Shown: positions 17,349 to 26,500 of the stretch, one piece after another
Numbering within the stretch: the first letter of the stretch is position 1
Layout: each line of letters opens with the position of its first letter
Assembly (NCBI RefSeq): GCF_000365425.1
Contig: NZ_AQOV01000002.1
Span: 620,001-684,000, forward strand
DNA from: Methylomonas sp. MK1
GTDB taxonomy: Bacteria > Pseudomonadota > Gammaproteobacteria > Methylococcales > Methylomonadaceae
Reading direction: 5' to 3'
DNA: 64,000 nucleotides
Position numbers and translations under genes: made by a program
The notes under the pieces: model-generated
The model's database searches: none
What the model was told of the DNA's origin: nothing
Seen by the model: only the letters and a program-made list of their open reading frames with translations

Positions 17349-19166
17349 ATGTCCAAATCATCCACCAAGGAGGGTCTCCGTCGCGCAGCGGACGCACCGC
17401 CGTTACCTGCCAACCCCTGGCGTTTCATCCTATTCTGTCTAAAGCCATTCCGTTGGCTGTTGTTGTTGATGCTGATACTGGAAACCGGTCAGGCTGCCGG
17501 CAGCATTCTGGTGCCGTATGCGATTAAAGCCTTGATGGACGCGGTCGCCAGTCAGCCCATGCCGGTTAGCGATTGGCTGGAGACTTTCAAGCAACCCTTG
17601 CTGCTACTTGCCGGCTTGAATCTGGCCGAGATTATTTTCAGCCGCAGCAGCGGCGCGGTGCTGATCATCATGGGCCCGCGCTTGCGGCAGGGCACGGCGC
17701 GGTCCTTGTTTGCCTATCTGCAAAACCACGCGCCGCGCTATTTTGGCAATCATTTTGCCGGCGCGCTGGCGCATCGCATCAGCGAAACCGCGATGAGCGT
17801 CAATCACACCACCTGGTCCATCATCTGCGATTTCTGGCCGATAGCCGTGACATTCACGGTGTCGGTGACGCTATTGCTGGGGGTGCATCAAGGCCTGGGT
17901 TTATTCGTCGCTGCCTGGGTGTTGATGTATGTTTTGATCTCCTATTGGCTGGCGACCCGCTGCCAACCCTACGCGCAGGATTTTGCGGCCACCCGCAGTA
18001 TGGTCAACGGCAAGATCGTCGATGCTGTCACTAATATTCTAAACGCCAAGCTATTCGCCCGCTTGCAGCATGAACGCACATATCTGGATAGCTTTCTGGA
18101 CACCGAACTAAAAAGCGCCCGCCGCACCTTTTGGTATATGGAGCGGGTACGCTGGTTTCAATTTACCGCCGCTGCCATCCTGAAAATCGGCACCATCGGC
18201 TATGCCTTGCAACTGTGGCAAGCCGGGGAAATCAGCGTCGGCGCCTTTGCCATGAGCACCGGCCTGGCGATTTTGGTGATCGGCGATGCCCGCAACTTGA
18301 GTCGGCGTTTTCTGGAGTTTTTCGAGTACGTCGGCAACGTCGCCAACGGCGTGGACACCATCATCCAAAGCCACGAAATCATCGACGTGCCGGACGCCAA
18401 ACCCTTGCAAATCAACCAAGGCCGCATTGAATTTAAAGACGTCTGCTTTAGTTACGAACCGGGGCGACAAGTATTCGATCATCTGAGTGTGGTGATCGAG
18501 CCTGGGCAGCGGGTGGGCTTGGTTGGTTTCTCCGGTTCCGGCAAATCCACCTTTGTGAACTTGATTCTGCGCAACTTCGAACCGCAAGCCGGTCAGATTC
18601 TGGTGGATGACCAAGATATTTTACTGGCGACCCAGGATTCCTTGCATGCGCAAATCAGCCTGATTCCGCAAGACCCCAGCCTGTTCCACCGCAGCCTGAA
18701 AGAAAACATCGGCTACGGCAAACTGGATGCCGACGAAGCGCAAATCAGCTTTGCCGCCAAACTGGCGCACGCCGAGGAGTTTATCGCGGCAATGCCGGAA
18801 GGCTACGAGTCGCTGGTCGGCGAACGCGGTGTGAAACTGTCCGGCGGCCAACGCCAACGCATCGCCATCGCCCGGGTGATGCTGAAAGACGCGCCGATTC
18901 TAATTCTGGACGAAGCTACTTCCAGCCTGGACTCAGTCACCGAAAAAACCATTCAGGAAAACCTGGACCGGGTCATGGGCCGCAAAACCGTCATCGCCAT
19001 CGCCCACCGTCTCTCCACCATCGCCCATTTGGATCGGGTGCTAGTGTTCGATCAAGGCCGGATTGTCGAGGACGGCAGTCATCAGGAATTGTTGGATAAG
19101 CAGGGCTTTTATTATCGGCTTTGGACCATGCAGGCGGGTGGGTTTTTGCCGGATGGGGTGGTTTAG
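17349..19166 (+). CDS. ABC exporter, fused permease and ATPase
   Basis: The 605-residue protein is a type IV ABC exporter half-transporter. Residues about 35-320 hold six membrane helices; the nucleotide-binding domain has Walker A GFSGSGKST, Q-loop LIPQDPSLF, signature LSGGQRQRIAIARV, Walker B ILILDEATSSLDS and the switch AHRLSTI. It resembles MsbA/MdlB- or Atm1-like exporters; the cargo cannot be told from sequence. A homodimer in the inner membrane is expected. No binding protein or operon partner is adjacent. Confidence 0.92.
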   Translation: MSKSSTKEGLRRAADAPPLPANPWRFILFCLKPFRWLLLLMLILETGQAAGSILVPYAIKALMDAVASQPMPVSDWLETFKQPLLLLAGLNLAEIIFSRSSGAVLIIMGPRLRQGTARSLFAYLQNHAPRYFGNHFAGALAHRISETAMSVNHTTWSIICDFWPIAVTFTVSVTLLLGVHQGLGLFVAAWVLMYVLISYWLATRCQPYAQDFAATRSMVNGKIVDAVTNILNAKLFARLQHERTYLDSFLDTELKSARRTFWYMERVRWFQFTAAAILKIGTIGYALQLWQAGEISVGAFAMSTGLAILVIGDARNLSRRFLEFFEYVGNVANGVDTIIQSHEIIDVPDAKPLQINQGRIEFKDVCFSYEPGRQVFDHLSVVIEPGQRVGLVGFSGSGKSTFVNLILRNFEPQAGQILVDDQDILLATQDSLHAQISLIPQDPSLFHRSLKENIGYGKLDADEAQISFAAKLAHAEEFIAAMPEGYESLVGERGVKLSGGQRQRIAIARVMLKDAPILILDEATSSLDSVTEKTIQENLDRVMGRKTVIAIAHRLSTIAHLDRVLVFDQGRIVEDGSHQELLDKQGFYYRLWTMQAGGFLPDGVV

Positions 19167-19190
19167 TTGATTGAAATTGGAAATCAAAAA

Positions 19191-19215
19191 GGTGGGCAAT
19201 GCTGTTCTGCCCACC
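19191..19215. terminator. Stem-loop after the ABC exporter gene
   Basis: GGTGGGCA and TGCCCACC form eight base pairs around ATGCTGTTC, 24 bp after the stop codon. It lies just before a second GTGGGCAC-type hairpin at 19243-19265, between convergent genes. Confidence 0.5.
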
Positions 19216-19242
19216 GATACTGAGCAGTAACGATAATCTCGC

Positions 19243-19265
19243 GTGTGCACAAAAACCGTGCCCAC
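19243..19265. repeat. Dispersed hairpin, GTGGGCAC type, second copy
   Basis: GTGTGCAC, AAAAACC, GTGCCCAC: the same loop and one stem arm as at 8651-8673, with one mismatch in the other arm. It lies in the convergent gap between the exporter and the sorting-tail protein. Confidence 0.55.
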
Positions 19266-19280
19266 CCTAAAAGGCTAGCT

Positions 19281-19922
19281 TTATCTTTTAGCTCTTTTCC
19301 ACATTCCGAAAAAACCTAACGTAGAAGCAAATAACCAGATGGCTGAGGGCACTGGCACTGCCGAAGCGACGATATTATAGGTGTATCCGCCTCCCCAGTA
19401 GTAAGTGCCATTTGGCCGATAGCCGCTTAAGGTTATTTTTCCGTCTTGTATTTGTCCAGATAAAGTCGAACTTGGCCCGCTTTGATAGCCGCTGCAGTAT
19501 GTGTCGGCTGTTTTAGGGCCTGAGCAGGGAGAATCGCTTCCCGCAAACTGGACAGAATTTGTAAGCTCGCTAAAAAAGCTAGGCAAATTGAATTCTGATG
19601 GGAGGCCGTTCGCAATGATCACCGAGTTGCTAATCTGCGCCCAATCGCTAGGGTTACTCCAAGAAAAATGATTGAAATTTAAAGTGAATTTTCCCGATAC
19701 ATTATAAGTTACCGAGGGAGAGAAGCCTCCCGAGCCATTTGAATCAACGCTTATTGTGCCGGGATTGTAAGTTACGGTACTTTGTGTGGCATCGATAATA
19801 TAGCTTTGGCTGGTCAGATAATCAGAAGTATCGGCAATAGATGCCGCCGCGTTGTCCATACCTGCAAACAAGATGCTAACAACAGCAATGTAACGTAAAA
19901 ACATAACTCCAATAAATTTCAT
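19281..19922 (-). CDS. Secreted protein with PEP-CTERM-like sorting tail
   Basis: The 213-residue protein has an N-terminal signal peptide (MKFIGVMFLRYIAVVSILFAG), a Ser/Gly/Thr-rich beta body, and a C-terminal tripartite tail: VPVPSAIWLFASTLGFFGMW then the basic KRAKR. This VPxP-hydrophobic-basic pattern is the PEP-CTERM/exosortase type common in methanotrophs; the protein is probably cut and exported to the surface or matrix. The function is unknown. The start 15 codons inside the longest frame begins the signal peptide cleanly. Confidence 0.75.
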   Translation of the reverse strand: MKFIGVMFLRYIAVVSILFAGMDNAAASIADTSDYLTSQSYIIDATQSTVTYNPGTISVDSNGSGGFSPSVTYNVSGKFTLNFNHFSWSNPSDWAQISNSVIIANGLPSEFNLPSFFSELTNSVQFAGSDSPCSGPKTADTYCSGYQSGPSSTLSGQIQDGKITLSGYRPNGTYYWGGGYTYNIVASAVPVPSAIWLFASTLGFFGMWKRAKR

Positions 19923-20042
19923 AAGATCATCCCAATTGATGTTTTTTAAATAAAGTGAAAAATACAATATTGTTAGCGCCTAAGATAGGTGGCATTAGAG
20001 TCTCATACGGAACATTTTAAGTCAATGCTTGGTCAGCAAGTA

Positions 20043-20582
20043 GCGAGTAGCCTCGATGCAATCGAGGTTTCGAAAGCCAATATCCGTCAATTGCCGACAT
20101 GTGTTTGGTGGTCGGTAAGCCGCCTCCCTCGATTCCGCTAACGCTGCATCGAGGCTACAATCGCCGAACTTCAATCGACGTTAGGAATGGAGATGGTGGC
20201 GTATCGGCGCAATTTTTGACTGGCTCCCACGCTCTGGCTTGGGAGCCTTGGTCTTGGAAGCTATTGCTTCCAGTCGAGTCGGGAAGCGGAGCTTCCGAGA
20301 TAGAGTTCCCAAGCGAGTAGCCTCGATGGAATCGAGGTTTCGAAGGCCAATATCCTTCGATTGCCGATATGTGTATGGTGGTCGGTAAGCCGACGCCCTC
20401 GATTCCGCTGACGCTGCATCGAGGCTTGATGGCCTGACTTCAATCGACGTAAGGAATGGAGATGGTGGCGTATCGGCGCAATTTTTGACTGGCTCCCAAG
20501 CTCTGGCTTGGGAGCCTTGGTCTTGGAAGCTATTGCTTCCAGTAGAGTCGGGAAGCGGAGCTTCCGAGATAGAGTTCCCAAG
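20043..20582. repeat. Two tandem 270-bp repeats rich in palindromes
   Basis: Unit 1 (20043-20312) and unit 2 (20313-20582) match over most of their length with scattered differences. Each contains an outer dyad (TAGCCTCGATG against CATCGAGGCT), then GCTCCCA/TGGGAGC, TGGAAGC/GCTTCCA and GGAAGC/GCTTCC stems. A third partial unit may begin at 20583 (AGCAGGAGCTTGGGAACC). This pattern is typical of REP-like clusters mobilised by REP-associated transposases, a remnant of which follows. Confidence 0.8.
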
Positions 20583-20619
20583 CAGGAGCTTGGGAACCAG
20601 GTAATCGATCAAATCGCTG

Positions 20620-20730
20620 TTGACTCAGGCGTTGACTGGCCAGGGTATCGGTGTCGGCAAACGTCATGACGGCAGTGTATCTATCTGGCAACGGCGTTAT
20701 TGGGAACATACCATTCGCGACGAACAGGAT
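20620..20730 (+). pseudogene. Remnant of a REP-associated tyrosine (RAYT/IS200-like) transposase
   Basis: One frame reads VGKRHDGSVSIWQRRYWEHT then IRDEQD, which matches the conserved C-terminal block of RAYT transposases (WQRRxWEHxIRDE). Nothing of the catalytic HUH domain is present upstream and the frame loses similarity after 20730, so only a fragment survives. It directly follows the tandem palindromic repeats such enzymes normally mobilise. Confidence 0.6.
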
Positions 20731-20785
20731 TCATCTGCATGTACAGATAGTTGGACAAACAAAAACCAGATTCCTTATTTCGCAT

Positions 20786-21578
20786 ATGTCGATACGTCTA
20801 GCAACTCCTGCCGATGCCAGCGCAATTGGTCAAATTCGCGTGGATGCTTGGCGAGCCGCTTATCAGCCCTTCATGCCGCAGGAGTATTTGGAAGCTTTAG
20901 ATCCTTCAGCAAATCTGGATTTGCTAGCAGAACGGCTAAGTAAGCCAACAAAGGAATTCATGGTGTTCGTCGCCGAGGACGAAGGCAATACGCTTGGGTT
21001 TTCAATTATCGGCGCGCCGCGTTATCCGACACAGGAACTGACTATTGAACTTTGGGCGCTTAATGTATCGCCTGCTTATTGGCGTCAGGGGTTTGGGAAA
21101 AAGTCGGGGAGTCGCTATTTTTGCCGAAAGATTTTTTCGAGCTTCCCAGCAGGAAAAAATCGGCAAAAACTACGCGACCGCTTATGCCTGCGGCGCCCCG
21201 ATTCGTCCGCGTCACCTCGTTCCGACCCAACAAGGGGTCGAAACTTAGGCTCTCGCATGACTTAACGCCGTGTCGCGATGCCTTGCAGGTTTTCTCCGCT
21301 TCGCTGCGAAAACCCGCCCGGCGCTACGGCTATCGGGGACTAAAAATCTTCACTTCGCTAACGCTCCGTTTCCAAGATTTTCAGCGCTAGTGGATCATTC
21401 GGTTGCCGAATCATCCTGTTTGGGTTTTTCCCGTATCGAACTTTGGTGCATCAAAGGTAATTCGCCAGCCGAAGCTACCTATACTGGTTGCGGATTTACT
21501 TGCACCGCCAAAGAGCGCACATCCTCTGCGTTCACCGGACATCCATTAAGTGAAGCGCTTTACGCAAAGACGCTTTAA
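20786..21578 (+). pseudogene. GNAT acetyltransferase gene split by an insertion
   Basis: The first part (20786 to about 21105) encodes MSIRLATPADASAIGQIRVD, WRAAY, LWALNVSPAYWRQGFGK: a normal GNAT beginning with the acetyl-CoA loop RQGFGK. The C-terminal part resumes in another frame at about 21418 (LGFSRIELWCIKGNSPAEAT, then TGHPLSEALYAKTL, stop at 21578). About 310 bp of unrelated sequence lies between, and roughly a dozen residues of the middle helix seem lost. The gene cannot make a complete enzyme. The substrate is unknown. Confidence 0.8.
21106..21417. mobile_element. Non-coding insertion inside the GNAT gene
   Basis: This ~310-bp block interrupts the acetyltransferase. It holds several dyads: TTTTTGCCGA with TCGGCAAAAA near its left end, GGTTTTC with GAAAACC at about 21288-21314, and near its right end GGATCATTCGG, TTG, CCGAATCATCC (21393-21417). 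No transposase is encoded, so it resembles a REP/MITE-type passenger. Exact borders are estimated from where the host protein stops and resumes. Confidence 0.6.
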
Positions 21579-21656
21579 CGTCGGTTGTAAGCGGTGCGGT
21601 TTGTGAGATCACCGCACCATATACGCCCTTAAGCTGGGTAAATCTTTGTCGTCGGG

Positions 21657-22145
21657 TTATGCCTCAGCTGGTGCATTCAAACCCTTGATAATATCCAACA
21701 CCGCCTGCGCATGTCCTTCATGGTTAACGCCATACATGGCTTCGATCAGCTTGCCGTCTTTGCCGATGATGAAAGTCGAGCGCACAATTTTCCATTTTTT
21801 CACGCCTTCTTTTTCCACTTCCTGCCAAACGCCGTAAGCTTCGCAGAGGTCGCCGGAGGTATCGGCCAGCAGTTGTACGTTCAGGCCGTACTTGGCGATG
21901 AAGTCGCGGTGGCTTTGGCAATCGTCTTTGCTGACGCCGATGATCACGGTGTCTTGGGCGTCGAATTCGCCGGCTAGCGCGGTGAAGTCGTTGGCTTCGA
22001 TGGTGCAACCGGGGGTGTCGTCTTTGGGGTAGAAGTACAACACCACATTTTTTTCATCTTTGTAATCGGAAAGATAAATCAATTTATTGTCTTGATTGGC
22101 GGATCTAAAAAAAGGCGCTTCTTGGTTTTTTTCTAATTGTGACAT
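21657..22145 (-). CDS. bcp: Thioredoxin-dependent peroxiredoxin (Bcp/PrxQ)
   Basis: The 162-residue protein has the PrxQ active site YPKDDTPGCTIEANDF with peroxidatic Cys47. The resolving Cys that usually sits five residues later is Asn here, leaving Cys76 or Cys101 as candidates for a different disulfide, or a 1-Cys mechanism. It reduces hydrogen peroxide and organic peroxides in the cytoplasm. It is monocistronic, with a purine-rich GAGGAG stretch before the ATG. Confidence 0.92.
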   Translation of the reverse strand: MSQLEKNQEAPFFRSANQDNKLIYLSDYKDEKNVVLYFYPKDDTPGCTIEANDFTALAGEFDAQDTVIIGVSKDDCQSHRDFIAKYGLNVQLLADTSGDLCEAYGVWQEVEKEGVKKWKIVRSTFIIGKDGKLIEAMYGVNHEGHAQAVLDIIKGLNAPAEA

Positions 22146-22509
22146 GCGGTTCTCCTCTTGATTTCGGCCGGATAAGCTCCGGTGCTTGGGCTGTCGGCGG
22201 CGTTTTGCGGCGCCAGGTTTTCACGACGCTGGGTCGTTGAAACTGCGAGACTCATTTGCGTAAAAGCCGAATGCGACGATTATGTACCAACTGTTTAGCC
22301 GGCTTCTACCACAAAAGCGGTGGGATAAAGGTGAGTCGATGGGGGCTCAATATGTTGGACGGTTCCTTAAAAAGCCTAATCCTGTCGTTCCCGCGAATGC
22401 GGGAATCCAGAACAATCAAAAGACTGGATCCCCGCATTCGCGAGGATGACGGGTGTTCTAGGGGCTCTTGAGCGAATGCTTCGATGGGGAGAGGACACTG
22501 GCTTTACTC
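22146..22509. other. 364-bp intergenic stretch holding a large inverted repeat
   Basis: Apart from the palindrome at 22381-22453 nothing gene-like is seen. The region between bcp and that palindrome probably carries the bcp promoter on the minus strand; no convincing boxes were identified. Confidence 0.5.
22381..22453. repeat. 30-bp inverted repeat (CCCGCGAATGCGGG type)
   Basis: The left arm 22381-22410 and right arm 22424-22453 are nearly perfect reverse complements, each itself holding CCGCGAATGCGG-like dyads, with a 13-base spacer. It would form a long cruciform or RNA hairpin after rpiA. Such elements are dispersed, non-autonomous palindromic repeats. Confidence 0.7.
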
Positions 22510-23187
22510 TCAAGCCCATTGTTCGTCCACTTGCCCATCATGTCCGCAAAATACTGCACGGGTCAGGCCGCAAAATATCCCGTGTTCGACAATGCCCGGA
22601 ATTGCATTCAGCTGATCGTTCAGGGTGTTGCCGTCCAGAGTCGATTCGAAGGCCACGTCCAGCACCAGACTGCCGTGCGAGGTAACCACCAGGCCGTCCT
22701 GATTCGCGGTTTGCCGCAATGCGCCATGGCCACCAATCTTCGCGACGCTTTGCTGCACCAGCCGCCAGGCAAACGGACTAACTTCTATGGGAATCGGGAA
22801 ATTCTCGCCTACGCGTTTGACTTTCTTGCTGGCATCGATCAGCACAAGAAACGAGTCGGCGGCCTTGGCCAATAACTTCTCGCGGACCAGATCGTAACCG
22901 CGGCCTTTCAGCAAAGTCAGGTCGGGAGTCACTTCGTCGGCGCCATCGACATATAAATCCAGACCGTCGATATGTTCTATGCCAAGTAGGGGCAAGCCCA
23001 GTTGTTTGGCCTTAATAGCGCTGACGACCGAACTGGAAACCACCTTGAACTTAAGGCCCTCCTCATTTTGCCGACGTGCGAGTGCTTCTATGAAAAAATT
23101 GGCCGTCGAACCGGTACCCAGTCCCACTATCATGTCCGCCTTGACTTGCTGCGCCGCGTGTTCGGCAACCCGTTGTTTGTCGTTCAT
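22510..23187 (-). CDS. rpiA: Ribose-5-phosphate isomerase A
   Basis: The 225-residue protein shows MIVGLGTGSTANFFIEAL, LYVDGADEVTPDL, LLKGRG, VREKLLA and the SKKVKRVG region, all RpiA hallmarks, with the usual length. It interconverts ribose 5-phosphate and ribulose 5-phosphate. In a ribulose-monophosphate-cycle methanotroph this step helps regenerate the formaldehyde acceptor. It lies 47 bp downstream of lpxD in the same orientation. Confidence 0.96.
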   Translation of the reverse strand: MNDKQRVAEHAAQQVKADMIVGLGTGSTANFFIEALARRQNEEGLKFKVVSSSVVSAIKAKQLGLPLLGIEHIDGLDLYVDGADEVTPDLTLLKGRGYDLVREKLLAKAADSFLVLIDASKKVKRVGENFPIPIEVSPFAWRLVQQSVAKIGGHGALRQTANQDGLVVTSHGSLVLDVAFESTLDGNTLNDQLNAIPGIVEHGIFCGLTRAVFCGHDGQVDEQWA

Positions 23188-23234
23188 GATCTGATCCTGT
23201 TGAGTTGTATAGAAAATTGCCCTTACAAACTGGC

Positions 23235-24263
23235 TTACTCTTCCAGCTTGAGAACCCGCGCTTCCAGCGCTTTAAATTTTTGCATCAGTTCCGGCAATTT
23301 GGCCAGCGCTGCCAACTCCTTCCAAGCCACTTTGCGGTCTTTGGCTGGGCTGCCGAACACTTGCGCACCGGGATCGATGTCGCCGGAGATGCCGCTACGG
23401 GCCATCACCACCGCGCGCGCGCCGATCTTGACATGGTCGGCCACGCCGGTGCTGCCGGCCAGAATCGCGCCGTCTTCGATGATGCAGGAGCCGGAAATAC
23501 CGGACTGGCCGCATATAATCACGTTGCGGCCAACGATATTGTTGTGACCCAATTGCACCAGATTGTCGATCTTGCTGCCCCAACCAATCTTGGTCGCGCC
23601 CAGTGCGCCGCGGTCGATGCAGGTGTTGGCGCCGATTTCGACATTGTCGGCAATTTCCACGTAGCCGACGTGCGGTACTTTGACGTGCTGATTGTCCCGG
23701 AATTTATAGCCAAAGCCGTCGGCACCGATGACTGCGCCGGCATGAATGATCACGTTATTGCCGATGATGCTGTGGTCGTAAATCACCGCGTTAGGATGGA
23801 TATGGCAGTGTTTGCCGATCATTACATGATTGCCGATACGGGCGCCGGCTTCGATGGTGCTGCTGTCGCCGATGCTGCTTTGTTGACCAACCGTGGCGAA
23901 CGGGCCAACGTGTACGTCATAACCCAGTGTGGAGGTGTCGGCCAAAACCGCATGTTCGGACACCTGGCGTTTAAACACCGGTTCCGGATGTAGCAACTTA
24001 ACCGCATTTAAAAAGCTGATCTCCGGGTCTTTACAGACTAGCAATGTCAGGTTTTCCGGGATTTCGCCGTCTACCAGTTGCTCGGCGATAAAACAGGCCG
24101 AAGCCTTGGAGTCTTTTAGATATTTTTTGTATTTACCGTCGCTGAGGACGGTGACTTGATGGGGAAGGGCGGACATGATGTCCGCCGCAGAATTAATAAA
24201 GGTTGTCGAGTCGCCGCCCTGGGCGGTGGCGTCGCAACGCTGGGCAAGGTCCGTAATGAGCAT
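23235..24263 (-). CDS. lpxD: UDP-3-O-acylglucosamine N-acyltransferase
   Basis: This is a 342-residue left-handed parallel beta-helix enzyme with many hexapeptide repeats (for example VGPFATVGQQSSIGDSS and IGNHVMIGKHCHIHPNAVI). The catalytic His is in LVQLGHNNIVG and the N-terminal uridine-binding domain precedes the helix. It adds the N-linked acyl chain in lipid A synthesis. Unusually it is not beside lpxA/fabZ but between rpiA and a fused membrane protein, 8 bp from the latter. Confidence 0.94.
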   Translation of the reverse strand: MLITDLAQRCDATAQGGDSTTFINSAADIMSALPHQVTVLSDGKYKKYLKDSKASACFIAEQLVDGEIPENLTLLVCKDPEISFLNAVKLLHPEPVFKRQVSEHAVLADTSTLGYDVHVGPFATVGQQSSIGDSSTIEAGARIGNHVMIGKHCHIHPNAVIYDHSIIGNNVIIHAGAVIGADGFGYKFRDNQHVKVPHVGYVEIADNVEIGANTCIDRGALGATKIGWGSKIDNLVQLGHNNIVGRNVIICGQSGISGSCIIEDGAILAGSTGVADHVKIGARAVVMARSGISGDIDPGAQVFGSPAKDRKVAWKELAALAKLPELMQKFKALEARVLKLEE

Positions 24264-24271
24264 GTCCTATC

Positions 24272-26500
24272 CTATTTCCAAATGCCAATAATATGAGTGA
24301 AGTCGTCGGTCCAGGGTTGCAGACCAAACGTCAGCGGCAGTTTCTGCCAATGCCCGAGCCGGCTTTGCTGCAAGCGTTGCAGGCGCTCGGGCTGTTTTGC
24401 GATCACCACCCAGTCGGTGGCGATGACTAGAGGGACATCGGTTTCCGGTTTAAATTCCTGCAACAAGGCCGCCAGATGCAATTGATTGACATGGTCGGCC
24501 ATGACTTTTTTCAAGGCCAGATGGCGGTTGGTGATATGAAAAGCCAGTAAACCGTTGTCTTTCAGCTTGCTAAAGTATAGCTGCAAAGCCTCGCGCGTCA
24601 GCAGATGCGTGGGTACCGCGTCGGAGCTGAAGGCGTCCATAATCAATAAATCGAAGCTGCCATCGGCTTCCTTCAGCAGCGATTGCCGGGCGTCGCCGAC
24701 GATCATTTCCGCCTGCTTGTTGCAGCGGCTTAGATAGGTAAACCAGGCCGGGTTTTGCGCCACTTCCACTACCAGCGGGTCGATTTCATAGAATTTCCAA
24801 AGTTGGCCTTCCTTGTTATAGCAGGCCAGTGCACCGGCGCCCAAACCCACCGCGCCGATGTGCCAATGCCGATTTTCGCCGTCAAACTCCGCAAACACTT
24901 GGCCGATGGGGCCGGGGCGGCTGTAATAGGTTAACGGCGTGGTGACGTTGGCGGCGGTCAAGCGTTGCGCACCGTGTTTGGTGGTGCCGTGATATAACTC
25001 GCGGACGGTTTCCGGCCGTTGGTTTTCATCGGGGATGACGGTATCGCGCACCGACATCACGCCAAAAAAGCTGCGTTCCTGGTAAATGGTGTTGGAAGCC
25101 ATACTATGCAAGCCCAGCGTGAACAACAAAATCACCCCCGTCAACGCGCCCAAACCGATGGGGCTATGCCGTAGCGAATAACTCAAGCCGGCCAACAGAA
25201 TCAGCGCGCCGCCGATTAAGTCCAGGTAATCGAACAGCTGCTCGGTAGTGAAATAAACCGTCAGGCCGATGATTAATAACAACACCGGAAAAATCGGCTG
25301 CAAAAACCATTTGCCCTCGAAAAAGCCGGGACGCAGCAGCAAGGCGGCGACGATCATGATGGGATACTCGTACACCGCATTAAAGATAAACGGCGCGACG
25401 AAGGTATTGAACAAACCGCCCAGCATGCCGGCAAACGACATCACCAGATAAAAGCGAGTCAGATATTGCGGATGCGGGCGGCTTTTAGCCAGTTCGCCGT
25501 GGCAAACCATCACCGCCAGGAAGAAGGCCAGCAAGTGCAGAATCAAGTCCAACCAATAGGGCAGGGTGGCGGGATTGATGAAGGAATAAGCGATGAATAC
25601 CGTCAATACTGCCGGTTGTGCAGCCAGCATCCAAGGCCGGATGCGCTCGGCCCAGGTGCTGAACACCAGGATGAAGGTCAGCAAATACAAGGTCAGTGGC
25701 ACGATCCACAGCAAGGGTACGGCGGCGATATCGGTGCTAATGAACTGCGTCAAGCCCAGTAGCAAGCTGGACGGTACGAAAGCCAGCGCCAGCCAGCGCA
25801 GTTGTTGCAGCGTCGACGGCGGTTCGATGCCGGCATCGCTTAATACTTCGTCGTCTGCGTTATCGGCTTGGCTGCGCCAGAAGCTGACTGCGCAAACGAC
25901 AATCAACGCGCACAAGCCAATATAGCCGCCGCTCCAAATCAGTCTTTGATTGGCCAAACCCAGGTTAGGCTCGATCAGGAATGGATAGCTCAACAAAGCC
26001 AGCAAACTGCCGGCGTTGCTGGCGGCATATAAATAGTAAGGATCGTCGCTACTATGATGACCGCTATGCGAAAACCATTTTTGCAACAGCGGCGCGGTGG
26101 TGGAGACCACGAAAAAGGGCAGGCCGATTGCCAGGAATAAGGTCCAGACCAGCCACAAAGTCGGGTCGCCGTCGGTCGGCGGTGCGGAATCCGGCGGCAG
26201 CGCTACCGGCAGCGCAATCACGCTGAAAACCAGCAAAGCGGTATGAATCTGAATCTGCCTTTGACTGCCCAGCCGCGAACTCAACCAATGCGCATATAAG
26301 TAGCCCAGAAACAGCAGCGTTTGGTAAAACACCATGCAGGTGTTCCACACCGCCGGCGTGCCGCCTAACAGCGGCAGCAACAGCTTGCCGAACATCGGCT
26401 GCAACACGAACATCAGCGTGGCGCTGATAAACAGGGTGGCGGCGAATAAAATAACGGGAGAAATCAAAGCTTTGGCGGTGGGTTGCGGAGTGTTATTCAT
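24272..26500 (-). CDS. Fused multi-pass membrane / spermidine synthase-like protein
   Basis: The 742-residue protein has roughly a dozen hydrophobic segments in its first 500 residues, then a soluble Rossmann methyltransferase-like domain: VGLGAGALACY, KFYEIDPLVVEVA, VGDARQSLL and LIMDAFSSDAVPTHLL. This architecture is the 'fused MFS/spermidine synthase' family; aminopropyl transfer has not been shown for most members. It ends 8 bp before lpxD, suggesting one transcript. The start at 26500 (MNNTPQPTAKALIS) is chosen because it precedes the first membrane helix; an upstream start at 26536 is possible. Confidence 0.85.
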   Translation of the reverse strand: MNNTPQPTAKALISPVILFAATLFISATLMFVLQPMFGKLLLPLLGGTPAVWNTCMVFYQTLLFLGYLYAHWLSSRLGSQRQIQIHTALLVFSVIALPVALPPDSAPPTDGDPTLWLVWTLFLAIGLPFFVVSTTAPLLQKWFSHSGHHSSDDPYYLYAASNAGSLLALLSYPFLIEPNLGLANQRLIWSGGYIGLCALIVVCAVSFWRSQADNADDEVLSDAGIEPPSTLQQLRWLALAFVPSSLLLGLTQFISTDIAAVPLLWIVPLTLYLLTFILVFSTWAERIRPWMLAAQPAVLTVFIAYSFINPATLPYWLDLILHLLAFFLAVMVCHGELAKSRPHPQYLTRFYLVMSFAGMLGGLFNTFVAPFIFNAVYEYPIMIVAALLLRPGFFEGKWFLQPIFPVLLLIIGLTVYFTTEQLFDYLDLIGGALILLAGLSYSLRHSPIGLGALTGVILLFTLGLHSMASNTIYQERSFFGVMSVRDTVIPDENQRPETVRELYHGTTKHGAQRLTAANVTTPLTYYSRPGPIGQVFAEFDGENRHWHIGAVGLGAGALACYNKEGQLWKFYEIDPLVVEVAQNPAWFTYLSRCNKQAEMIVGDARQSLLKEADGSFDLLIMDAFSSDAVPTHLLTREALQLYFSKLKDNGLLAFHITNRHLALKKVMADHVNQLHLAALLQEFKPETDVPLVIATDWVVIAKQPERLQRLQQSRLGHWQKLPLTFGLQPWTDDFTHIIGIWK

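Noticed and set aside
20043..20582. Tandem repeats considered as a second CRISPR array
   Set aside because: The units are 270 bp, only two, and lack regular spacers between identical short repeats.
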